Translations under genes and position numbers: made by a program | Part shown: one piece after another, positions 1-6,376 of the stretch | Layout: each line of letters opens with the position of its first letter | Numbering within the stretch: the first letter of the stretch is position 1 | The notes under the pieces: model-generated | Told to the model about the DNA's origin: nothing | The model's database searches: none | Seen by the model: the letters and a program-made list of their open reading frames with translations, nothing else | DNA from: Spirochaeta_B sp964398645 | GTDB lineage: Bacteria > Spirochaetota > Spirochaetia > DSM-27196 > DSM-8902 | Assembly (NCBI GenBank): GCA_964398645.1 | Contig: CAYNNU010000123.1 | Coordinates: 1 to 6,926 of the forward strand | Direction of reading: 5' to 3' | DNA length: 6,926 nucleotides

Positions 1-660
1 ATTGGTATGCGTGAGGTGCAAACCACCCATGTCATGGTTGTTTGGAACGATACACAAATACATCCGCTAGGGGGGCGTACCCTTGACCAAATTATGGAGA
101 ATAAACGCCTATGTGTTGCACCCCTATACCGAAATGAACGGGCGGAAGTTGTGCCAACAGTATTGATGCCTGCCTTTTTTCGACGTTCGATCCGCTTGAT
201 CCCAGCGGTTCCATCCCGAGATGGTCAATTAAGCCTGTACCCGTTTGATTTTGTCGGCATCTATGATACAGAGAAATTCCGTTCAGTCGGCGGATATGAT
301 CCAAGAATCGAAAGCCCGTATTGGCAAAAAATGGATTTTGGTATGCGCTCGTATTTATGGGGGGAGTCAATTAGCTGTTCTACTGTTTTTCGGGTAAGTG
401 CAACATCTGCGATAGAATCAGAAGAAACCAGTCCTAATATTGATTATATTCGTTTCTTTCTCAAAAATGTTGCGATTCGATTCAGTGGAAATTCCGGAAA
501 GCTACCACGTCGGTACTTGCTTAAATTATTTTTTCGCCCTGGAATTGGATTTCTAGAGAGTATCCGTGAATACAAAGCCGCCCGGGCATGGACTCAGATG
601 CATACTTTCCGTTTCACGCAGGATGCACGTCGATTGCTTGAATTATGGGAGGAGCACTGA
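1..660 (+). CDS. Family 2-type glycosyltransferase, C-terminal part (5' truncated by window)
   Basis: The frame is open from base 1 and ends at TGA 658-660; about 219 residues are visible. The ATG at base 7 is probably internal, because the part seen lacks the N-terminal nucleotide-binding half of a GT-A fold. The visible part carries the usual acceptor-side signature of GT2 enzymes: Val-Gly-Ile-Tyr, then Gly-Gly-Tyr-Asp-Pro (bases 289-303), then Tyr-Trp-x-x-x-Asp-Phe-Gly-Met-Arg (bases 319-348), matching the common 'GGFDE...YWEDxDLxxR' pattern. No membrane segment is obvious, so a cytoplasmic or peripheral enzyme is likely. Its stop overlaps the start of the cytidylyltransferase by one base (TGATG), tying it to the sugar-activation genes downstream; it may transfer the sugar they make. 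The donor and acceptor cannot be read from the sequence. The GT2 assignment is fairly secure, the specificity is not. Confidence 0.72.
   Translation: MGMREVQTTHVMVVWNDTQIHPLGGRTLDQIMENKRLCVAPLYRNERAEVVPTVLMPAFFRRSIRLIPAVPSRDGQLSLYPFDFVGIYDTEKFRSVGGYDPRIESPYWQKMDFGMRSYLWGESISCSTVFRVSATSAIESEETSPNIDYIRFFLKNVAIRFSGNSGKLPRRYLLKLFFRPGIGFLESIREYKAARAWTQMHTFRFTQDARRLLELWEEH
647..654 (+). promoter_or_regulatory. Ribosome binding site of the SpsF-like gene
   Basis: GGGAGGAG lies inside the end of the glycosyltransferase gene and ends five bases before the ATG at 660. This strong Shine-Dalgarno match decides the start: the in-frame ATG at 645 sits upstream of or within the motif and would have no site of its own. 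Confidence 0.8.
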
Positions 661-1349
661 TGAGAACCGCCGTGTTTTTACAGGCACGAATGAGTTCACA
701 GCGTTTGCCGGGCAAAGCATTGATGCAGCTAGCAGGAAAAACAATTCTTCAACATGCTATAGAATCTTTGCACCGAGTTCCTGCGGATACCTATGCTGTA
801 CTTTGTGACAAGGAAAGTGCCGATGACTTTCTGCCCATTTGTGATGCTTGCGGCTTTGAATTATTTGTCGGAGACCCTGAAAATGTATTAGCCCGTTTTT
901 GTGCGGCTGCTCATTTCTTTGAAACTGACATTATTGTTCGCGCAACAGGGGATAACCCCTTGGTGTCTGCTGAGGTTGCCAGGAAATCCATTGAAGTACT
1001 ACATCAAAAATCTGCTGATTATGCCGGTTTACTCTATCCTCCTTATGGAACGGCTGTTGAAGTTGTCCGTAGCTCATGTTTGCATACAGCATTAGAAAAA
1101 AGTACTGATCCATACGATAGAGAGCATGTAACCCCGTATATTTACAATAATCCTGATCAATTTTCCTTAGCACTTGAACCAGCACCCGCAGAATGGCAAC
1201 TAAATGAACGCCTCACTATAGATACACAAGAGGATTATGAATATGTAAAAACCTTATATACAGCATTGTATAGCGGGCAGCCATTGAATATTGAGGATGT
1301 GATTACATGGTGTGAAAAAAATTCGAGTAAAAAAGCGAAGGTTATATGA
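660..1349 (+). CDS. spsF: SpsF-type cytidylyltransferase (CMP-sugar synthetase family)
   Basis: The 229-residue product matches the SpsF/COG1861 branch of the acylneuraminate cytidylyltransferase family, expected to activate a sugar or sugar acid with CTP in the cytoplasm. The N-terminal nucleotide-binding loop Gln-Ala-Arg-Met-Ser-Ser-x-Arg-Leu-Pro-Gly-Lys is at residues 8-19. Gly-Asp-Pro-Glu-Asn-Val-Leu-x-Arg-Phe follows at 71-80, Arg-Ala-Thr-Gly-Asp-Asn-Pro-Leu at 94-101 (metal-binding Asp expected at 98), Arg-Glu-His-Val-Thr-Pro-Tyr-Ile at 154-161 and Arg-Leu-Thr-Ile-Asp-Thr-x-Glu-Asp at 184-192. Length is normal for the family and no key motif is missing. KdsB shares the first loop but lacks the REHVTPYI signature, so SpsF is the better call. 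In Bacillus subtilis, SpsF works beside SpsG in spore-coat polysaccharide synthesis; here an SpsG/PseG-like domain is encoded by the next gene, which overlaps by four bases (ATGA). The actual substrate is unknown. Confidence 0.88.
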   Translation: MRTAVFLQARMSSQRLPGKALMQLAGKTILQHAIESLHRVPADTYAVLCDKESADDFLPICDACGFELFVGDPENVLARFCAAAHFFETDIIVRATGDNPLVSAEVARKSIEVLHQKSADYAGLLYPPYGTAVEVVRSSCLHTALEKSTDPYDREHVTPYIYNNPDQFSLALEPAPAEWQLNERLTIDTQEDYEYVKTLYTALYSGQPLNIEDVITWCEKNSSKKAKVI

Positions 1350-3064
1350 AAAGACGAATTCTCTGTATGGCCGAGACACGAGTAGGTCATGGAACCGGAC
1401 ACATCCGCCGTTGTCTTGAAATCCTAACTGCCATCGGAGACGATGATAGTGGAATATATGTTCCAGAGATTGATAATAGAATTTCTGAACTTATTCCTCA
1501 ACAATATCAAATCATAAAACCGGAAGGCAAATATGATTTTGTAGTACTGGATAAAAGACGTATAACAGCTGACTGTATGAAACAGCTTTCGTCCTTTGGA
1601 ATGACCATCGGTCTTGATGCACAGGGTCCTGGGCGGAGGATGTGTGATTATCTTATCGATATGCTGCCGCAAATAACTTCCAAAATTGAACCTAATCTGC
1701 GTCAGGCAGGATTTTTGGCTCAGCCAAAAAATAGACGTGCTGCCTTGCCAAAGCACATCGATACAATTCTGTTGGCTTTCGGAGGGGAAGATTCTCTGCA
1801 ACTAAGCTCGGCAATGGCTAGGGTGCTAGTGGAAAAACTATCCATACAGCCTGAACGAATATCAGTTTTGATTGGCAAGGCTTTTTCTCATCAAAACTAT
1901 CCAGATGGGGTAACATGTATACGAAATTGCTCAAATGCAAAAGAAATCTTTGCTAACTTTGATTTAGTAATTGGCCAGTTTGGTCTGAGTCTTTTTGAGG
2001 CTTCCGTTGCAGGTTGTGCTGTAGCTGCCTTTCACCCTAGTTGGTATCATAAGCGTCTGGCAGATGCTGCTGGATTTTTCTCAATTGGAGTTCGGTGGGT
2101 GAACAAGAGACGTCTGCACCGCTTTTTACGGCCTGGTGCCGATATATCTCCTTTGTTTCTACAAGAAAATGCACAAGCCCAAAACCTTGCTGATTTTCTT
2201 TTGCGTTTAGTACCTCAAGGACAATTGGGGTCGCCGCTTGATGGGTCTAAACAAAATTTTGCAATTTCTCGTTGTGCCCAAGAAAGTTTCTTTCGTTGTC
2301 AGCAAACCGGGCTAATCTACAAACAACGCTATGCACCCTTTACAATAGAATATACCAGTGATTATTTTGGTCAGGAATATCGCCAGCAATATGGGAAAAC
2401 CTACTTACAGGATTTTGAAAAAATTCAGGCAATGGGGATGCGGCGGATGGCTGAAATTCAAAAAATTCACCCCCGGGCTGGTAAAATTCTGGATATTGGT
2501 TGTGCCTATGGACCTTTTTTGCAAGCTGCAAAAGACGCAGCTTGGCAAGCCTTTGGAATAGATATTTCGCCAGCTGCGGTTGAACATGTGCAAAAAAATT
2601 TAAAATTGCCAGCTATTGTAGCTGATGCCACTGACTTCGATATTTATCAGGCTTTTTCTGTTAAAAAAATGGATGTAATATCCATGTGGTATGTAATCGA
2701 GCACATAGCAGATTTTGATCGCTTAATGCGGCATATAAATCGATCACTTGAAATGGGCGGGGTTTTTGCTTTTTCCACACCCAATGGGAGCGGAATATCT
2801 GCCCGAAAAAATTTAAATTCTTTCCTTTGTTCCGGCCCGCAAGATCATGTTTTGATTTTTTCTGCAGAGACGGTCGGGAAAATTTTTGCCCGCTATGGTT
2901 TTCGCCTGGAAAAGATTGTTGTAACTGGGCATCATCCAGAACGGTTTCCGTATTTAGGGAAAAGCCGGCTAGGCCGTTTCATAGCTGCTTTGATAAGTAA
3001 GCTGCTTGGTTTGGGCGATACCTTTGAAGCATATTTTTCCAAAACAGGAGATGCACCACTGTGA
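1346..3064 (+). CDS. PseG/SpsG-like GT-B domain fused to SAM-dependent methyltransferase
   Basis: This 572-residue protein joins two enzymes. Residues 1 to about 295 resemble PseG/SpsG (MurG-like GT-B fold; PseG removes UDP from a UDP-diacetamido-trideoxyhexose on the way to pseudaminic acid). Seen here are Gly-His-Gly-Thr-Gly-His-Ile-Arg-Arg-Cys-Leu at 14-24, with His19 aligning with the catalytic His of PseG, Phe-Gly-Gly-Glu-Asp at 145-149, and Asp-Leu-Val-Ile-Gly-Gln-Phe-Gly-Leu-Ser-Leu-Phe-Glu-Ala at 206-219 where PseG has its Gly-Gly-Ser/Thr-x-x-Glu nucleotide-binding turn. From about 305 comes a Methyltransf_23-like class I domain: a degenerate zinc-ribbon-like lead (Cys310, Cys318), SAM motif I Leu-Asp-Ile-Gly-Cys-Ala-Tyr-Gly at 382-389, Trp-Tyr-Val-Ile-Glu-His at 448-453, then Gly-Gly-Val-Phe-Ala-Phe-Ser-Thr-Pro-Asn-Gly. 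The start ATG overlaps the previous stop (ATGA), with a weak GAAGG just upstream. The frame is continuous through the join, so this is a genuine fusion, not two genes. Domain calls are solid; the substrate is inferred to be a sugar precursor of the local glycan. Confidence 0.85.
   Translation: MKRRILCMAETRVGHGTGHIRRCLEILTAIGDDDSGIYVPEIDNRISELIPQQYQIIKPEGKYDFVVLDKRRITADCMKQLSSFGMTIGLDAQGPGRRMCDYLIDMLPQITSKIEPNLRQAGFLAQPKNRRAALPKHIDTILLAFGGEDSLQLSSAMARVLVEKLSIQPERISVLIGKAFSHQNYPDGVTCIRNCSNAKEIFANFDLVIGQFGLSLFEASVAGCAVAAFHPSWYHKRLADAAGFFSIGVRWVNKRRLHRFLRPGADISPLFLQENAQAQNLADFLLRLVPQGQLGSPLDGSKQNFAISRCAQESFFRCQQTGLIYKQRYAPFTIEYTSDYFGQEYRQQYGKTYLQDFEKIQAMGMRRMAEIQKIHPRAGKILDIGCAYGPFLQAAKDAAWQAFGIDISPAAVEHVQKNLKLPAIVADATDFDIYQAFSVKKMDVISMWYVIEHIADFDRLMRHINRSLEMGGVFAFSTPNGSGISARKNLNSFLCSGPQDHVLIFSAETVGKIFARYGFRLEKIVVTGHHPERFPYLGKSRLGRFIAALISKLLGLGDTFEAYFSKTGDAPL
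3046..3050 (+). promoter_or_regulatory. Ribosome binding site supporting the GTG start of the ATP-grasp gene
   Basis: AGGAG lies ten bases before GTG 3061, inside the end of the methyltransferase gene. GTG also gives the same four-base overlap (GTGA) seen at the previous junction. The in-frame ATG at 3073 is possible but would be 22 bases from the site. Confidence 0.55.
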
Positions 3065-4731
3065 TTAGTCCCATGCCTGCCGAAAGCGATATCGCATCTT
3101 TTCGTCCATTGTTAACTGGAAAACGAATACTGCTTCTTGGCGGAGGCGTGATGCAGCTGCCGTTGTTGCAAATAGCAATACAATTGGGCATGGACGTATG
3201 CGTTGTTGACGGTAATCCAAATGCTTTGGCCGTATCTCAGGCAAGCGCATTTTTTCATGTTGATTTAAAAGATCATATTGAAATTGCAAGACAGGCATCT
3301 GCTGCTGAATTTACCTTTGATGGGGTATGTACCATTGGAACTGATTTTACAACTGCTGTTGCCTATGTAGCAGAAAAATTAGGGCTTCCGGGTATTTCGC
3401 TGGCTGCGGCTGAAAAAGCAAAATATAAGCATCTTATGCGTCAGGCTTTTCAGGAAGCAGGTGTATCTGTTCCGCCTTTTATTGTTTGTTCTTCCGGGCA
3501 AGAGGAAGAGCTTGAAAAATGGGATACCTTTCCGGCGGTTGTGAAACCAGTGGATAATATGGGTGCCCGTGGTGTCCAAATTGTTTCAAATTATTTTGAA
3601 CTTCTTGCGGCAGTACAGGACGCCTTGGGTAATAGTCATAGCAATACAGCTATTGTCGAAGGATTTATACAGGGACGAGAGTTTAGTATTGATGCTGTGT
3701 GGGTGCGGGGTAAATTGGAAGAATTTGGTATTGCCGATCGTCATATATATTTTCCCCCATATAGAGTAGAATTGGGGCATTCATTTCCTGCAGATCTGAA
3801 ATCCGAAGAACGGCAAAAATTGCTTCGACTTATGGAAGATGGTAGCCGTGCACTAGGCATTACTCAAGGAGCAGTAAAAGGCGATATTTTTTGGGATGGG
3901 CAATCTGCCTGTATTGGAGAGCTTGCTGCCCGTTTGTCGGGAGGATTCATGTCGGGCTGGACGTACCCTCTGCATGCTCAACGCTCGGCAATTTTGCCCT
4001 ATTTGTGCTCAGTTGTTGGGGTAGAATGTCCAGAAAATCACAACACTCAAGAATCCTTGGATACCAAAACGGTTCTCGAACGGGCATGTATTACCTTTCC
4101 TGGAAAAATTCAGGCAATATATAACAAAGAAAAAGCTCTGGAAATTCCAGGGGTGGAATATCTGTGGTTTGCTCTGGATGCCGGGGATGTAGTTGGCGCT
4201 TTGCAAAACAATGTTGGAAAATGCGGTAATATCATTGTTCGTGACCCTGAATCAGCAACAAAGACTCAAAACATGCATTTTGATCTAATACTGCAACGGA
4301 ACAGAATTGAAGATATTTGCCGTCAAGCTGTTGAATCAATCAGAATCGATATGTATCCAAATAAGCCGGAATCCTTACATTTTCTACTTAACGAGGATTT
4401 TCATACTCAAACATGGTTTGATTTAGCAGTATATCCTGGCCATACTTTTGACCAGATTATTGCTGCAATTCGCCGTTATGTACAATCGAGAATAGATGCA
4501 GGGCAGGATCCAGCACTGGCTGTTCCAATAGGTTTTTCTTCGGCTACAGTCACTGGAAAAGATTGGTTGGGCAGAGATGCATCTGATCATTTTCAATTAT
4601 GTAAAACAGAAGGATTGTTGATAGAAGATTCGACGGAAGATGCTGTTTATGCTGCGGTTTTTCGGGCTATTGCACGAGCCGGGATTGATGGGGTAAGGTA
4701 TTTGGTACAATCATGTATACATGCACTTTAA
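3061..4731 (+). CDS. ATP-grasp ligase (L-amino acid ligase-like) with unrecognised C-terminal domain
   Basis: The 556-residue product is an ATP-grasp enzyme, a family that forms amide or peptide-like bonds through an acyl-phosphate. A Rossmann-like pre-ATP-grasp segment has Leu-Leu-Leu-Gly-Gly-Gly at 24-29 and Val-Val-Asp-Gly-Asn-Pro at 48-53. The ATP-binding lysine is probably Lys162 in Phe-Pro-Ala-Val-Val-Lys-Pro-Val-Asp-Asn-Met-Gly-Ala-Arg-Gly (157-171). Glu200 with Gly-Arg-Glu-Phe-Ser follows at 205-209. The metal site is likely Asp275 and Glu287 in Gly-Glu-Leu-Ala-Ala-Arg-Leu-Ser-Gly-Gly (286-295). Residues about 340-430 look like the LAL_C2 cap of amino acid ligases. Residues about 433-556 form an extra domain I cannot name. 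No signal peptide or membrane segment is seen, so it is cytoplasmic. PurK, carbamoyl phosphate synthetase and biotin carboxylase share the fold, but the cap and context do not fit them. It is coupled to the upstream sugar genes by a GTGA overlap, suggesting it acylates or aminoacylates their sugar; that role is inference. Confidence 0.82.
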   Translation: MISPMPAESDIASFRPLLTGKRILLLGGGVMQLPLLQIAIQLGMDVCVVDGNPNALAVSQASAFFHVDLKDHIEIARQASAAEFTFDGVCTIGTDFTTAVAYVAEKLGLPGISLAAAEKAKYKHLMRQAFQEAGVSVPPFIVCSSGQEEELEKWDTFPAVVKPVDNMGARGVQIVSNYFELLAAVQDALGNSHSNTAIVEGFIQGREFSIDAVWVRGKLEEFGIADRHIYFPPYRVELGHSFPADLKSEERQKLLRLMEDGSRALGITQGAVKGDIFWDGQSACIGELAARLSGGFMSGWTYPLHAQRSAILPYLCSVVGVECPENHNTQESLDTKTVLERACITFPGKIQAIYNKEKALEIPGVEYLWFALDAGDVVGALQNNVGKCGNIIVRDPESATKTQNMHFDLILQRNRIEDICRQAVESIRIDMYPNKPESLHFLLNEDFHTQTWFDLAVYPGHTFDQIIAAIRRYVQSRIDAGQDPALAVPIGFSSATVTGKDWLGRDASDHFQLCKTEGLLIEDSTEDAVYAAVFRAIARAGIDGVRYLVQSCIHAL

Positions 4732-5762
4732 TTACACATGAAAACTCCAGCAAAATTCTGCCTATTCTTTTTCTTTTTTTTGTCGTCTTTTTACAGGCTG
4801 CAGGCGCCGAGGTTATCGCTCTGGAAGAACTTGTACAAACGCTTGGGCTTGAATTACAGTGGGAGCCGGTCAGCTCCCGCGGAGTTTTGTTTCGAGATAA
4901 TACCTATTTTTCATTTTTTCCGGCTATTCCCTACGCATCCATCAATTTTCAGCAAATTGTACCACTTGATCCAATAAATTGGGATAGTACAGGGCGTTTG
5001 TTTGTCCCTGAGGATACGGTAGAGCAATTGGAGAGGCTGTTTCCGCCGGAAGATCTTTCATCCAGCAGGAATATCGCTACAATTTTTATTGATCCTGGTC
5101 ATGGCGGAAAAGATCCTGGTGCAATTGGAAGACATGTACTAGAGGGCGAAACACATATTTTACAAGAAAAAGATATCGTGTTAGATATCTCTTTGCGGTT
5201 ATATGAATTGTTGCGTCAACGCTTTCCGGATAAACGAATCGTTCTATCCCGTTCCGATGATCGTTACATTGAACTAATCGATCGCTATGAAATGGCAAAT
5301 GCTTTGACGGCTGCGACAGATAGTAACTCAGCTGTTTTGTTTGTCTCGATTCATGCAAACGCAAGTATTAACAGAAATGCTCGCGGATTTGAGGTGTGGT
5401 ATTTACCACCAGAGTTTCGCCGTACACTCATTACAGAAAACGATTTTGATGGAGAGCAGGAAGTTGTCCCAATTTTAAATTCAATGCTTGAAGAAGAATT
5501 TACCATTCAAAGCATCATGCTCGGCAGGAGTATTTTGCAGGGCTTGAATTCGAATATTGGAAATCGAAGTGAGAACCGCGGATTAAAGCAGGAAATTTTT
5601 GCAGTTGTACGCGGCGCACGTATGCCATCTGTCTTGGTAGAGGCTGGTTTTCTTACCAATCAGCAGGAATTCCAGCTATTGCAGCAGGATTCCTACTTGC
5701 AGGAAATTGCCCAAGGTATCTATAATGGGCTGAATGATTTCATCACTAATTACGAAGAGTAA
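4713..5762 (+). CDS. Periplasmic N-acetylmuramoyl-L-alanine amidase (Amidase_3)
   Basis: This 349-residue product should be a zinc amidase that cuts the bond between N-acetylmuramic acid and the stem peptide of peptidoglycan. The catalytic set is complete: His130 in Ile-Asp-Pro-Gly-His-Gly-Gly-Lys-Asp-Pro-Gly, Glu152 in Gln-Glu-Lys-Asp, His214 in Ser-Ile-His-Ala-Asn and Glu310 in Val-Glu-Ala-Gly-Phe-Leu-Thr-Asn. A hydrophobic signal peptide covers residues about 15-32, with probable cleavage after Ala-Gly-Ala32, so it acts in the periplasm. Residues about 33-110 form a small N-terminal domain that looks like the stalk domains of copper amine oxidase N-terminal type, often found on wall enzymes. 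The chosen ATG overlaps the ATP-grasp gene by 19 bases and has only a weak, distant AAGG (4695-4698). An ATG at 4738 in another frame sits before an eight-T tract (see findings), so the exact N-terminus is uncertain. T. pallidum has an amidase gene two places before flaA, as here. Confidence 0.9.
   Translation: MYTCTLITHENSSKILPILFLFFVVFLQAAGAEVIALEELVQTLGLELQWEPVSSRGVLFRDNTYFSFFPAIPYASINFQQIVPLDPINWDSTGRLFVPEDTVEQLERLFPPEDLSSSRNIATIFIDPGHGGKDPGAIGRHVLEGETHILQEKDIVLDISLRLYELLRQRFPDKRIVLSRSDDRYIELIDRYEMANALTAATDSNSAVLFVSIHANASINRNARGFEVWYLPPEFRRTLITENDFDGEQEVVPILNSMLEEEFTIQSIMLGRSILQGLNSNIGNRSENRGLKQEIFAVVRGARMPSVLVEAGFLTNQQEFQLLQQDSYLQEIAQGIYNGLNDFITNYEE
4774..4781 (+). repeat. Homopolymeric T8 tract in the signal-peptide region of the amidase gene
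   Basis: Eight consecutive T follow a T5 run (4768-4772) separated by one C, in the codons for the hydrophobic core of the amidase signal peptide. Such a tract is prone to polymerase or replication slippage. One added T would place the ATG at 4738 in frame with the amidase and still give a signal peptide. Confidence 0.6.
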
Positions 5763-6249
5763 AAAAAATATTCTCGGCACCTTTCCGTTTTTAAGGAATA
5801 AAGTTGTATCTTTGATACTGGCTCTTTTTGTGTTCAGTCTGCTAAGCTGGCTGATTTGCTTGCCTCGGTATCAACGTATGGTTTTTTTGTTTCCCGGTGT
5901 AGTGAATTCTGCTGTTCAGGGTGAAACCAGGTTGGTGCCTCGCGTCTATGGTCGAGAAAACAGGATTCGAACAGCAGTTGACGAAATACTTCTTGGGCCA
6001 ATTTCAGTCGAACGGAGTCCACTGTTTCCACCCGAAAGCAGATTGCGTTCTTTGCTGTATCGTCATGGAAAAGTATATATTGATTTTGATGCAAGTATCT
6101 TTCTGGATAACGAAAATTTAGTACTTAACTTCGAAAAAGCTCTTGATGTATTTCGTGAGAGTTTACTTTTGAACTTTCCATATATAAAATTGATACAAAT
6201 TACAGTAAATGGGCAAATTCCATTTGAATTTCCTTTTATTATAGAGTAG
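5734..6249 (+). CDS. Membrane-anchored GerMN-domain protein (TP0248-like position)
   Basis: The 171-residue product has a short Lys/Arg-containing N-terminus (Lys8, Lys10, Lys11, Arg21, Lys23), one membrane segment at about residues 24-43, and a periplasmic GerMN domain at about 60-165. The GerMN pattern is recognisable: Thr-Arg-Leu-Val-Pro-Arg near the start, Ala-Val-Asp-Glu-Ile-Leu-Leu-Gly-Pro, then Pro-Pro-Glu-Ser-Arg-Leu, Lys-Val-Tyr-Ile-Asp-Phe-Asp and a final Ile-Gln-Ile-Thr-Val-Asn-Gly. GerMN domains occur in the spore germination protein GerM and in cell-envelope lipoproteins; they have no known catalytic residues and probably bind proteins or wall material. The ATG overlaps the amidase gene by 29 bases and has no good ribosome binding site, so translation probably depends on reading through the amidase gene. 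This suggests a paired role, perhaps placing or regulating the amidase, but that is inference. The gene sits directly before flaA, as TP0248 does in T. pallidum. Confidence 0.78.
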   Translation: MISSLITKSKKNILGTFPFLRNKVVSLILALFVFSLLSWLICLPRYQRMVFLFPGVVNSAVQGETRLVPRVYGRENRIRTAVDEILLGPISVERSPLFPPESRLRSLLYRHGKVYIDFDASIFLDNENLVLNFEKALDVFRESLLLNFPYIKLIQITVNGQIPFEFPFIIE

Positions 6250-6307
6250 GCTATGTATATCGTGCTAAGGCAAGCTGTCATGAAATCAGCTAATTCCGCT
6301 TTTTTCA

Positions 6308-6335
6308 TTGACAAACAGTCTATGGTGCGTATAAT
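6308..6335 (+). promoter_or_regulatory. Consensus sigma-70 promoter of flaA
   Basis: TTGACA (6308-6313) and TATAAT (6330-6335) are both perfect consensus hexamers separated by 16 bases, with a T6 run just upstream. Transcription should begin near 6341-6344, leaving a leader of about 45 bases before the flaA ATG. No sigma-28 motif (TAAA with GCCGATAA) is seen, so flaA appears to be under the housekeeping factor, which in several spirochaetes distinguishes flaA from the flaB core genes. Confidence 0.85.
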
Positions 6336-6376
6336 TCTAGTAAATAACGACTTGGAAACATTGGGGTAACCAAATT

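Larger units (their letters stand above)
1..6249 (+). other. Probable single operon of six overlapping genes
   Basis: Consecutive genes overlap by 1 (TGATG), 4 (ATGA), 4 (GTGA), 19 and 29 bases, all on one strand with no room for internal terminators. Translational coupling is likely throughout. The promoter must lie before base 1. The first four genes concern glycan synthesis and the last two the cell wall. Confidence 0.75.

Noticed and set aside
645..662. ATG 645 as start of the SpsF-like gene
   Set aside because: The Shine-Dalgarno motif at 647-654 lies downstream of it and is correctly placed for ATG 660, where the family's Gln-Ala-Arg loop falls at its usual distance from the N-terminus.
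1424..1801. Antisense open frame of 125 codons
   Set aside because: It lies wholly within the PseG-like domain on the other strand, shows no recognisable motif and has no plausible expression signals. The sense frame has clear family motifs.
3061..4731. ATP-grasp protein as PurK, carbamoyl phosphate synthetase or biotin carboxylase
   Set aside because: The core is shared, but the C-terminal cap resembles amino acid ligases, an extra domain follows, and the neighbours are sugar-activation genes rather than purine, pyrimidine or fatty acid genes.
5761..5768. A8 tract at the amidase stop as a frameshift site fusing amidase to the GerMN protein
   Set aside because: The stop TAA begins at 5760 and uses the first two A of the run, so slippage within the run cannot bypass it. 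Length change would only alter the short cytoplasmic N-terminus of the GerMN protein.
6273..6305. Inverted repeat AGCTG/CAGCT followed by T6, as a terminator of the upstream operon
   Set aside because: The stem is only five base pairs with a nine-base loop, and the T run begins eight bases after the stem. It is too weak and badly spaced for an intrinsic terminator.
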